DNA of 44,183 nucleotides from Shewanella sairae (lineage in GTDB: Bacteria > Pseudomonadota > Gammaproteobacteria > Enterobacterales > Shewanellaceae). Below the pieces are notes generated by a model. It saw only the letters and a list, made by a program, of their open reading frames with translations, was not told where the DNA came from and did not search any database. Both the position numbers and the translations under genes were made by a program. The stretch is taken from positions 1 through 44,183 of the forward strand of contig NZ_JAKILT010000047.1 of the NCBI RefSeq assembly GCF_023283535.1, given 5' to 3'. Positions 14,015-24,200 of this stretch are shown one piece after another. Numbering within the stretch: position 1 is the stretch's first letter; each line of letters begins with the position of its first letter.

Positions 14015-16915
14015 ATGTTTTCAAACTCGAAACTTGCGCGCTCTGTAAAATTAGCGATGTCAGTCGGTTTAACGGCTTCGCTGGCCATGCCTGTATTCGC
14101 TGAGGAAAACTCAGAAGATGAACAAATCGAACGAGTAGCAGTTACCGGCTCTCGAATCGCTAAAGCTGAGTTAACTCAACCCGCTCCAATCATCAGCCTT
14201 TCAGCAGAGGAACTGGTAAAATTTGGCAATCAAGATTTAGGTAGTATTCTATCTGAATTGCCTGCTATCGGCGCAACAGATACTATTATTGGTAATAATA
14301 ACAGTAACAGAGATGCTGGTACTAGCTCTGCAGATTTACGTCGTCTGGGCGCAAACAGAACACTTGTTCTAGTCAATGGTAAACGTTATGTTGCTGGTCA
14401 GCCAGGTTCTGCACAGGTTGATTTATCAACAATTCCTACTAGCATGATTTCTCGCGTTGAAATTGTAACAGGTGGAGCTTCAGCAATTTATGGTTCTGAC
14501 GCTGTATCGGGTGTTATTAACGTTATCTTAAAAGAAGATTTTGAAGGCTTCGAATTTAATGCACGAACTAGTGGCTCACTAGAAGGTGTTGGGACTCAAG
14601 AGTATTCATTTGACGTCCTAGGTGGTGCAGATGTCGCAGATGGTCGCGGTAATGTAACCTTCTATGCTGGTTATGAACGTACTAAAGAAGTGATGGCTAC
14701 TGATATCCGCCAATTTGACTCTTGGGGAACAATTAAGAACGAAGCCGATGGCGGCGAAGATGACGGTATTGCAGATAGACTTCGCGTACCACGCGTCTAC
14801 TCAGAGATGATTAATGCTGCAGGTGTTATCAATCCATTTGGCAGCAACCGCTCAACCTTCGACCGCAATGGCAACCCTATTGCACAGCAAGAGCGTGACG
14901 GAACCAATAGCTTTGCATTTGGTTCATTCCCTAACGGTTGTGACACTTGTTTTAACACTGAATCCTACGAAAACTATATCCCTGCTGTAGATAAAATTAA
15001 CGTTGGCTCATCATTTAATTTTGATTTAACAGACAATATCCAATTTTACACTGATTTCAGATACGTAAAATCAGATATTCAGCAGCAATACCAGCCTTCA
15101 TTCCGTTTTGGTAACATTAATATCAATGTAGAAGATAATGCCTTCTTAAATGAAGACTTACGTCAGGAACTACTTGATGGCGGTCAAACTAATGCATCAT
15201 TCGCTAAGTTCTTTGATGAATTAGGTAACCGTTCAGCAGAAAACCGTCGTGAACTATTCCGCTATGTTGGTGGCTTTAAAGGTGGTTTCGATATCAGCGA
15301 AACCATGTTTGATTATGATCTTTACTACGTTTATGGCGAAACAAATAACCGCCGTAAAACGCTTAATGATCTGATTCCAGACAACTTCGTGGCAGCTGTC
15401 GACTCTGTTATTGATCCAGAAACAGGCCTAGCGGCGTGTCGCTCACAAGTGACAAGCGCTCAAGGCGATGACTATACAGATCCAGCATCTGTAAATGGTG
15501 GTGATTGTGTTGCTTATAACCCATTTGGTTTCGGTCAAGCTTCTGCTGAAGCCCGTGATTGGGTATCAGCAGATGTAACCCGTGAAGATAAAATTACTCA
15601 GCAAGTCATCGGTGGTACAGTTGGTGCCGATTCTGAAGAGCTATTTGAGCTTCAAGGTGGTCCAGTAGCTATGGTTGTTGGTTTCGAGTACCGAGAAGAA
15701 ACCTCAGGTACAACAACGGACGAGTTTACCAAAGCAGGGTTCTTAACAAGTGCTGCAACGCCAGATTCTTATGGCGAGTATGATGTAAGCGAATACTTTG
15801 TTGAAGTTAATGTTCCAGTGTTAAAAGATCTTCCTTTTGCACATGAATTCAGTCTAGATGGTGCATACCGTAATGCGGATTACTCACACGCTGGTAAAAC
15901 TGAAGCGTGGAAAGTGGGTATGTTTTATGCTCCACTAGAAGAAGTCTCTGTACGTGGTACCTTTGGTGAAGCAGTACGTGCACCAAACATTGCAGAAGCC
16001 TTTAGCCCACGTTCACCAGGTTTCGGCAGAGTGTCAGACCCTTGTGACGCAGATAATATCTATGACGATCCAGATCGTGTATCAAACTGTGCAGCACTAG
16101 GTATTCCACCTGGGTTCCAGGCTAACGATAACGTGAGTGTTGATACACTGTCAGGTGGTAACCCTGATTTAACTCCTGAAACCTCTACCTCATTAACAGC
16201 TGGTATTGTTTGGACACCAACATTTACCGATAGCCTATCATTCACTATCGATTACTACGACATCGAAATTGAAGACGCAATTATCGATGTAGCAACGCAA
16301 ACAGTTGCCGATAACTGTGTAGATTCAACAGGCAGCCCAGATAGTGATTTCTGTAGTCAAGTTGACCGTAATCCGACAACCTATGATATCGAACTTGTTC
16401 GTTCTGGTTATTTGAACGCTGCAGCAATGAATACCAAAGGTATCGAGTTCCAAGCTGCTTACACGTTAGATCTTGCATCATTTGATACTCCAGGTGAAGT
16501 TCGCTTTAACTTATTAGGTAACCAGTTACTCGAATTAGAGAAACTTGAGTTCCAGAACCGTCCAGATGAAATCAACGACGAAAAAGGTGAAGTTGGCGAT
16601 CCAGAGCTGCAGTTCCGCCTAGGTATTGACTACCGCTTAGATGATTTAAGCGTTAGCTGGAACACACGTTATATCGATAGAGTTGTCACATACGATGTAT
16701 CTGAAAATGGTGGTTCACCTGAAGATCTATCTCCAGGGCATATTCCGTCATTGACGACTCATGATCTAAGTGCAACTTACTATATCAATGAAAACTTCAT
16801 GATTAATGGTGGTGTACGTAACCTGTTTGATGCGCTTCCACCAGGATACACTAACGATGCACTATATGACCTAGTTGGTCGCCGTGCATTCTTAGGTATT
16901 AAGGTAATGATGTAA
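14015..16915 (+). CDS. TonB-dependent outer-membrane receptor
   Basis: A 966-residue TonB-dependent receptor. A signal peptide (MFSNSKLARSVKLAMSVGLT then ASLAMPVFA) ends near residue 29. A TonB-box-like segment, IERVAVTGSRI, follows at about 38-48. The plug domain covers about 55-165, with LGANRTLVLVNGKR and the typical VEIVTGGASAIYGSDAVSGV. The beta barrel runs to the C-terminus, which ends in aromatic or hydrophobic strands (RRAFLGIKVMM). It resembles the large receptors Shewanella uses for carbohydrates, peptides or other nutrients; no siderophore signature is evident and the substrate is unknown. AAGGGA precedes the ATG. The gene stands alone between pfaE and pfaR, followed by a strong terminator, so it is not part of the pfa transcript. 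Confidence 0.92.
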   Translation: MFSNSKLARSVKLAMSVGLTASLAMPVFAEENSEDEQIERVAVTGSRIAKAELTQPAPIISLSAEELVKFGNQDLGSILSELPAIGATDTIIGNNNSNRDAGTSSADLRRLGANRTLVLVNGKRYVAGQPGSAQVDLSTIPTSMISRVEIVTGGASAIYGSDAVSGVINVILKEDFEGFEFNARTSGSLEGVGTQEYSFDVLGGADVADGRGNVTFYAGYERTKEVMATDIRQFDSWGTIKNEADGGEDDGIADRLRVPRVYSEMINAAGVINPFGSNRSTFDRNGNPIAQQERDGTNSFAFGSFPNGCDTCFNTESYENYIPAVDKINVGSSFNFDLTDNIQFYTDFRYVKSDIQQQYQPSFRFGNININVEDNAFLNEDLRQELLDGGQTNASFAKFFDELGNRSAENRRELFRYVGGFKGGFDISETMFDYDLYYVYGETNNRRKTLNDLIPDNFVAAVDSVIDPETGLAACRSQVTSAQGDDYTDPASVNGGDCVAYNPFGFGQASAEARDWVSADVTREDKITQQVIGGTVGADSEELFELQGGPVAMVVGFEYREETSGTTTDEFTKAGFLTSAATPDSYGEYDVSEYFVEVNVPVLKDLPFAHEFSLDGAYRNADYSHAGKTEAWKVGMFYAPLEEVSVRGTFGEAVRAPNIAEAFSPRSPGFGRVSDPCDADNIYDDPDRVSNCAALGIPPGFQANDNVSVDTLSGGNPDLTPETSTSLTAGIVWTPTFTDSLSFTIDYYDIEIEDAIIDVATQTVADNCVDSTGSPDSDFCSQVDRNPTTYDIELVRSGYLNAAAMNTKGIEFQAAYTLDLASFDTPGEVRFNLLGNQLLELEKLEFQNRPDEINDEKGEVGDPELQFRLGIDYRLDDLSVSWNTRYIDRVVTYDVSENGGSPEDLSPGHIPSLTTHDLSATYYINENFMINGGVRNLFDALPPGYTNDALYDLVGRRAFLGIKVMM

Positions 16916-16939
16916 TTAGTTATTACACCTTCAATTAAT

Positions 16940-16976
16940 AAAAATGCAATCTCTTGATAGAGGTTGCATTTTTTTA
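16940..16976 (+). terminator. Rho-independent terminator after the TonB receptor
   Basis: AAAAATGCAATCTCT (16940-16954) pairs with AGAGGTTGCATTTTT (16959-16973), with one T-G pair and a TGAT loop, followed by more T. This insulates the pfaR-pfaA operon from the receptor gene. Confidence 0.88.
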
Positions 16977-17373
16977 TTTTAATCTTTAATCGATTAAAAA
17001 TACTCCCACCTAGTTTGACTTCAACAAGCTAAGTTGCACGCTATTCAAATTAACATCTTAGTTACCACTTAATTTAAATACGCACAAAATCAGACACACT
17101 CCATAACACGTGACAAGTTTCACACTTTTTCTTCAGCCTTGATTTATCAACTAAAAATAGCGTTTTAGCTAACAAGTGTTCACTCAATCTGGTCGTATCT
17201 GTAATTATTCAGTCCCAGGTGATTGTATTGCCCCATCAGCTCAGGTAGTCTGCTGTGCCATTAGCTAAACAATATTGACTAGATAACGATAAAATGTGGC
17301 TTAGCGCTAAGTTCACCTTTACTTGCATCGTTATTAAGTCCCAACAGATTATTAACGGATACCCGCTAAACTG
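16977..17373. other. Promoter region of the pfaR-pfaABC operon
   Basis: About 400 nt without an ORF. It holds a TTGACT hexamer at 17275-17280 that lacks a well-spaced -10, a perfect 12-bp palindrome at 17300-17311, and a GTGACAAGTTTCAC inverted repeat near 17109-17122. The main promoter of the pfaR-A-B-C operon should lie here. Confidence 0.5.
17300..17311. promoter_or_regulatory. Perfect 12-bp palindrome upstream of pfaR, possible operator
   Basis: CTTAGCGCTAAG reads the same on both strands, 63 nt before the pfaR start and 20 nt after a TTGACT. A dimeric regulator, perhaps PfaR itself, could bind it. No second copy was noticed in the window. Confidence 0.35.
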
Positions 17374-18240
17374 ATGGCAAAAATAAATAGTGAACACTTA
17401 GAAGAAGCCAATATTACTTCGAATAAGTGTACGCAAATAGAAAATGAAGCTAGGCATCGCAATGCCACGACTACACCCGAGATGCGTCGATTCATACAAG
17501 AGTCGGATCTCAGTGTCAGTCAACTTTCTAAAATATTAAATATCAGTGAAGCCACCGTACGTAAGTGGCGCAAACGCGACTCTGTCAAAAACTGCCCCAA
17601 TACTCCGCATCACCTCAATACCACGTTGACCCAGCTACAAGAATATGTGGTGGTCGGTTTGCGTTACCAATTGAAGATGCCGCTAGACACCTTATTAAAA
17701 GCAACACAAAAGTTTATTAACCCAAATGTTTCACGCTCTGGGTTAGCAAGGTGTTTAAAGCGTTACGGTGTATCTCGCGTCAGTGACATACAAAGCCCGA
17801 ATGTGCCGATGCGTTACTTTAATCAAATCCCAGTGACTCAAGGCAGCGACGTACAAACCTATACCTTGCACTATGAAACGCTGGCTAAAACCTTGGCACT
17901 GCCAAGTACCGACGGTAACAATGTAGTGCAAGTGGTTTCACTGACTATTCCACCGCAATTGACCGAAGAAACACCCAGTTCAATTTTGCTCGGCATCGAT
18001 CCTCACAGCGACTGGATCTATCTCGACATCTATCAAGATGGCAATACTCAAGCCACAAATCGATATATGACCTATGTACTTAAACATGGGCCATTCCATT
18101 TACGAAAGTTACTCGTGCGTAACTATCACACCTTTTTGCAGCGCTTTCCTGGTGCGACGCCAAATCGCCACACCTCAAAAGAAACGCATACAACAAACAA
18201 CAAGACGCCTGACACTCAGGCACCCAGCGGAGACTCATAA
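17374..18240 (+). CDS. pfaR: PfaR, transcriptional regulator of PUFA synthesis
   Basis: A 288-residue putative DNA-binding regulator directly upstream of pfaA, the place of PfaR in Shewanella EPA clusters, where it is regarded as an activator. Residues 44-69 form a helix-turn-helix (SDLSVSQLSKILNISEATVR) and residues 98-136 (LRYQLKMPLDTLLKATQKFI onward to RYGVSR) resemble the second helical domain of transposase-like HTH proteins. The C-terminal half contains LLGIDPHSDWIYLDIYQDGN and HLRKLLVRNYHTFLQRFPGA, like the remnant of an integrase-core fold. This suggests the protein was recruited from a transposase. The ribosome-binding site is weak (ACGGAT, 13 nt from the ATG). The stop overlaps the pfaA start by one base (TAATG), implying coupled expression. 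Confidence 0.88.
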   Translation: MAKINSEHLEEANITSNKCTQIENEARHRNATTTPEMRRFIQESDLSVSQLSKILNISEATVRKWRKRDSVKNCPNTPHHLNTTLTQLQEYVVVGLRYQLKMPLDTLLKATQKFINPNVSRSGLARCLKRYGVSRVSDIQSPNVPMRYFNQIPVTQGSDVQTYTLHYETLAKTLALPSTDGNNVVQVVSLTIPPQLTEETPSSILLGIDPHSDWIYLDIYQDGNTQATNRYMTYVLKHGPFHLRKLLVRNYHTFLQRFPGATPNRHTSKETHTTNNKTPDTQAPSGDS

Positions 18241-21200
18241 TGAGCCAGACCTCTAAACCTACAAAATCAGCAAACGCGACTGAGCAAGCACAAGACTCAC
18301 AAGCTGATTCACGCCTAAATAAACGCCTTAAAGATATGCCAATCGCTATCGTTGGCATGGCAAGCATCTTTGCCAACTCTCGCTATTTGAATAAGTTTTG
18401 GGACTTAATCAGCGAGAAAATTGATGCGATTACTGAATTACCATCGACTCACTGGCAACCAGAAGAGTATTACGACGCTGATAAAACCGTAGCCGATAAG
18501 AGCTACTGTAAGCGTGGTGGTTTCTTGCCAGATGTGGACTTCAACCCAATGGAATTTGGCCTGCCGCCAAACATTTTGGAGCTTACCGATTCATCACAGC
18601 TATTGTCGCTGATCGTTGCTAAAGAAGTCTTGGCCGATGCCAACCTGCCTGAAGGTTACGACCGAGATAAAATCGGTATTACTTTAGGTGTCGGCGGTGG
18701 TCAAAAAATCAGCCACAGCCTAACAGCACGTCTGCAATACCCTGTATTAAAGAAAGTATTTGCTAACAGCGGCATTAGCGACACCGACAGCGAAATGCTG
18801 ATCAAGAAATTCCAAGACCAATATGTGCACTGGGAAGAAAACTCATTCCCGGGGTCTTTAGGTAACGTGATTGCTGGTCGTATCGCTAACCGTTTTGACT
18901 TTGGTGGCATGAACTGTGTGGTCGATGCAGCCTGTGCAGGCTCACTTGCCGCTATGCGCATGGCGCTTACAGAGCTAACCGAAGGTCGCTCTGAAATGAT
19001 GATCACCGGTGGTGTATGTACCGATAACTCACCGTCTATGTACATGAGCTTCTCAAAAACACCAGCCTTTACCACTAACGAAACCATTCAACCATTTGAT
19101 ATCGACTCAAAAGGCATGATGATTGGTGAAGGTATTGGCATGGTAGCCCTTAAACGCCTTGAAGATGCTGAGCGCGATGGCGACCGCATTTACTCTGTAA
19201 TTAAAGGTGTGGGTGCATCATCTGATGGTAAGTTTAAATCTATCTACGCCCCTCGCCCATCGGGTCAAGCTAAAGCACTAAACCGCGCCTATGATGACGC
19301 TGGTTTTGCGCCGCACACTTTAGGTCTGATTGAAGCTCACGGAACAGGTACTGCAGCAGGTGACGCAGCAGAATTCGCCGGCCTTTGCTCAGTGTTTGCT
19401 GAAGGCAACGATAGCAAACAGCACATCGCGCTAGGTTCAGTGAAATCACAAATTGGTCATACTAAGTCAACGGCAGGTACCGCAGGTTTAATCAAAGCGG
19501 CCCTTGCACTGCATCACAAAGTGCTACCAGCAACGATTAACGTCAGCCAGCCAAGTCCTAAGCTTGATATTGAAAACTCACCGTTTTACTTAAACACTGA
19601 AACTCGTCCGTGGTTACCGCGTGTTGATGGTACGCCGCGCCGCGCGGGTATTAGCTCATTTGGTTTTGGTGGCACTAACTTCCACTTTGTACTTGAAGAG
19701 TACAAGCAAGAGCATAGCCGCGACGACAGCGAAAAAGCCAAATATCGTCAACGCCAAGTCGCGCAAAGCTTCCTTGTTAGCGCTAGCGATAAAGCGGCAC
19801 TTATAAATGAGCTAAACACACTAGCAGCATCAGCCAGCCAAGCAGAATTTATTCTTAAAGATGCAGCCGCAAGCTATGGCGTGCGTGAGCTTGATAAAAC
19901 AGCGCCACGTATCGGTTTAGTCGCTAGCACAGCTGATGAATTAGCAGGTCTACTCAAGCAGGCTATTGCAAAGCTAACAGCAACTGATGATGCATCATGG
20001 CAGCTACCAGGTGGCACAAGTTATCGCGCCGCTGCGATTGAAGGTAAAGTTGCCGCACTGTTTACAGGCCAAGGTTCACAATATCTGAATATGGGTCGTG
20101 ACCTTACTTGTTATTACCCAGAGATGCGTCAGCAATTTGTAACCGCTGATAAAGTCTTTGCCGCCAATAAGAAGACACCGCTTTCTCAAACTCTGTATCC
20201 AAAGCCTGTATTTAATAAAGATGACTTAAAGGCCCAAGAAGCCATTCTGACCAATACCGCCAATGCCCAAAGTGCTATCGGCGCAATTTCAATGGGTCAA
20301 TACGCCTTATTCAGCGCAGCAGGCTTTAATGCCGATATGGTAGCCGGTCATAGTTTTGGTGAATTAAGCGCACTGTGCGCTGCAGGTGTTATCAGCTCTG
20401 ATGATTACTACAAGCTGGCCTTTGCCCGTGGCGATGCCATGGCGACTAAAGCACCGGCTAAAGACGGCGTTGAAGCTGACTCTTCACAGGATAATGGTAG
20501 CATGTATGCAATCATCACCAAGAGTGCAGCTGATCTTGAAACCGTTGAAGCCACTATCGCTAAATTTGATGGGGTGAAAATCGCTAACTATAACGCGCCA
20601 ACTCAATCTGTGATTGCAGGCCCAACAGCAACTACCGCTGATGCGGCTAAAGCACTAAGTGAGCTTGGTTACAAAGCAATAAACCTACCAGTATCGGGTG
20701 CATTCCACACAGAATTGGTTGGTCATGCTCAAGCACCATTTGCTAAAGCGATTGACGCAGCTAAATTCAATAAAGCTAGCCGTGCACTTTATTCAAATGC
20801 CACTGGCGCGCTGTACGATGTTACCGCAGCAAAGATTAAAGCCTCGTTTAAGAAACATATGCTTCAATCAGTGCGCTTTACTAGCCAACTTGAAGCTATG
20901 TATGACGCCGGTGCACGCGTATTTGTTGAGTTTGGTCCGAAGAACATCTTACAAAAGCTTGTTCAAGGCACGCTGGCCAATACTGAAAATGAAGTTTGCA
21001 CAATCTCTATAAACCCTAATCCTAAAGGTGATAGTGATCTGCAGCTTAAGCAAGCTGCAATGCAGCTAGCCGTTACCGGTGTTGTGCTAAGTGAAATTGA
21101 CCCATACCAAGCCGATATAGCTGAGCCTGCTAAGAAGTCACCTATGAGTATTTCGCTAAACGCTGCTAACCATATCAGCAAAGCGACTCGCGCTAAGATG

Positions 21201-24200
21201 GCTAAGTCTTTAGAGACTGGCATCGTCACTTCACAAATCGAACATGTGATCGAAGAAAAAATCGTTGAAGTTGAGAAGTTGGTTGAAGTAGAGAAGCTCG
21301 TAGAAAAAATCGTAGAAGTCGAAAAGATTGTTGAAGTTGCAGCAGTTACATCAGGTAACGAGCAAGCCACTTATCATTCAACCAATGCAACCCCAGTTGA
21401 AGCCCATTCAGCTCAAGAGAATCAAGTAGTGTCTAAAAATAGTAAGCCAGCAGCGCATAATATTAGCAGCGATGCACTCAGCAACTTTTTTGCCGCCCAG
21501 CAGCAAACAGCCCAGCTACATCAGCAATTCTTAGCTATTCCACAGCAATATGGTGAGACGTTCACCACATTGATGACAGAGCAAGCTAAGCTGGCAGGTT
21601 CTGGAATTGCGATCCCTGAGAGCTTACAACGCTCAATGGAGCAGTTCCACCAGCTACAAGCGCAAACACTACAAAGCCACACGCAATTCCTTGAGATGCA
21701 AGCGGGCAGCAATATTGCCGCATTGAACCTGCTAAATGGCAGCCAAGCAACTTACGCTCCAGTCATTCACAATGAAGTAATTCAGAGTCAAGTGGTTCAA
21801 AGCCAAGTTGTTGCTCAACCTGCGATTGCAGCTCCGGTTAACACTACGCCAGTGCAGCCTACTCAAGCTCCACAAGCACAGCCTGCACCGGTAACAGCTC
21901 CAGTACAATCAGCTCCTGTTCAAACGGCTCCAGTACAAGTTGCTCGTCAAGCTGCGCCTGCTCAAGCGTCTATCGTTCCGACCCATACAAGTGTTGCAGC
22001 TACAACGCCTTCAGCCTTGAGCGCGCAAACAGCCTTGAGCGCTGCAAAGGTTCAAGCCACTATGCTTGAAGTGGTTGCCGAAAAGACCGGTTACCCAACT
22101 GAAATGCTAGAGCTTGAAATGGATATGGAAGCTGACTTAGGCATCGATTCTATCAAGCGCGTTGAAATTCTTGGCACAGTACAAGATGAGCTGCCGGGTT
22201 TACCAGAACTTAGCCCTGAAGATTTAGCTGAGTGCCGCACTCTCGGTGAAATCGTAGCGTACATGAACAGCAAACTTTCATCTGTTCCAGTTACTGCTTC
22301 TGCGACTATTGCACCAGCTGTAAACGGTTTGAGCGCTGAAACAGCCCTGAGCGCAGCAAAAGTGCAAAGCACTATGATGTCAGTGGTTGCTGAAAAGACT
22401 GGCTACCCAACTGAAATGCTAGAGCTTGAAATGGATATGGAAGCCGACTTAGGCATCGACTCTATCAAGCGTGTAGAAATTCTTGGCACAGTACAAGATG
22501 AGCTACCGGGTTTACCTGAGCTTAGCCCTGAAGATCTAGCTGAGTGTCGTACGCTTGGTGAAATCGTTAGCTATATGAACTCTAAGCTGTCTACAACTAC
22601 AGCTGCGTCTCTTAATGTTGGTACCGCTGAAGGCTCTACTGTTTCATCTGCGACTGTTGCCCCAGCTGCAAACGGTCTGAGCGCTGAAACAGCCTTGAGC
22701 GCTGCAAAAGTGCAAAGCACCATGATGTCCGTAGTTGCCGAAAAGACTGGCTACCCAACTGAAATGCTAGAACTTGAAATGGATATGGAAGCCGACTTAG
22801 GCATCGATTCAATCAAGCGTGTTGAAATTCTTGGCACAGTACAAGATGAGCTACCGGGTCTACCTGAGCTTAACCCTGAAGATTTAGCCGAGTGTCGCAC
22901 ACTAGGCGAAATCGTGGCGTACATGAACTCTAAGCTGACTAATACAAGTGCCGCAGCGGCTCTTAATGTTAGTGCCGCTGAAGGCTCAACTCTTTCTGCA
23001 GAGACAGCCCTGAGCGCACAAAAAGTCCAAAGCACCATGATGTCAGTGGTTGCCGAAAAAACTGGCTACCCAACTGAAATGCTTGAACTTGGCATGGATA
23101 TGGAAGCCGACTTAGGCATCGACTCTATCAAGCGTGTTGAAATTCTTGGCACAGTACAAGATGAGTTACCGGGTCTACCTGAGCTTAATCCAGAAGATTT
23201 AGCGGAGTGTCGTACCCTTGGTGAAATCGTGGCTTATATGAACTCTAAACTGGCTGATGGCTCTAAACTTTCATCTGTTACTGTTACAGTTTCTGCGACT
23301 GTTGCACCAGCTGCAAACGGTCTGAGCGCTGAAACAGCCTTGAGCGCTGCAAAAGTGCAAAGCACTATGATGTCAGTGGTTGCTGAAAAGACCGGTTACC
23401 CAACTGAAATGCTAGAACTTAGCATGGATATGGAAGCCGATTTAGGTATCGACTCAATTAAACGCGTTGAGATTCTTGGCACAGTACAAGATGAGCTACC
23501 AGGTTTACCTGAGCTTAATCCTGAAGATTTGGCTGAGTGTCGTACCCTTGGTGAAATCGTGGCTTATATGGGCAGTAAACTGCCAGCTGAAGGCTCTATG
23601 AACTCTTCGACTGTTGTTTCTACAACAGAGACGCCTGCAAACGGTCTGAGCGCTGCAAAAGTGCAAAGCACCATGATGTCTGTGGTTGCTGAAAAGACCG
23701 GTTACCCAACTGAAATGCTTGAGCTAAGCATGGATATGGAAGCGGACCTTGGTATCGACTCTATCAAGCGCGTAGAAATTCTTGGCACAGTACAAGATGA
23801 GCTACCGGGCTTACCTGAGCTTAACCCTGAAGATCTAGCTGAGTGTCGCACCCTTGGCGAAATCGTGGCCTATATGAACTCTAAACTGGCTGACGGCTCT
23901 AAGCTTTCTACAAGTGCCGCTGAGGGCTCAACTCTTTCAGCTAAACCAGCAGCTATCTCGGCAGAAGCAAGAGTAGAGCTTCCTCCTCATAGCGAGGTAG
24001 CGCTAAAAAAGCTTAATGCGGCGGACAAACTATCAGAATGTTTCGCCGCAGATAGTACGCTTGTGATCAACGATGATGGTCACAACGCTGGCGTGCTTGC
24101 CGAGAAACTGACTAAACAAGGTCTAAAAGTTGCTGTTGTGCGTCTTGCTGCTGGTCAGCCACAATCGCCACTTTCAAGTGACGTTGCTAGCTTTGAGCTT

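Noticed and set aside
18080..18376. 98-codon minus-strand ORF across the pfaR/pfaA junction
   Set aside because: It lies antisense to two well-supported coupled genes and has no start signal or recognisable domain.
22091..23038. Two similar antisense ORFs (22091-22372 and 22751-23038, minus strand) sharing a C-terminal half
   Set aside because: They mirror the tandem ACP repeats of pfaA on the opposite strand; the shared sequence comes from the repeats, and no ribosome-binding sites or protein-like features are seen.
22030..23889. Regularly spaced repeats that might suggest a CRISPR-like array
   Set aside because: Units are over 300 bp, in frame, and encode ACP domains with LGIDSIKR; there are no short repeats with unique spacers.
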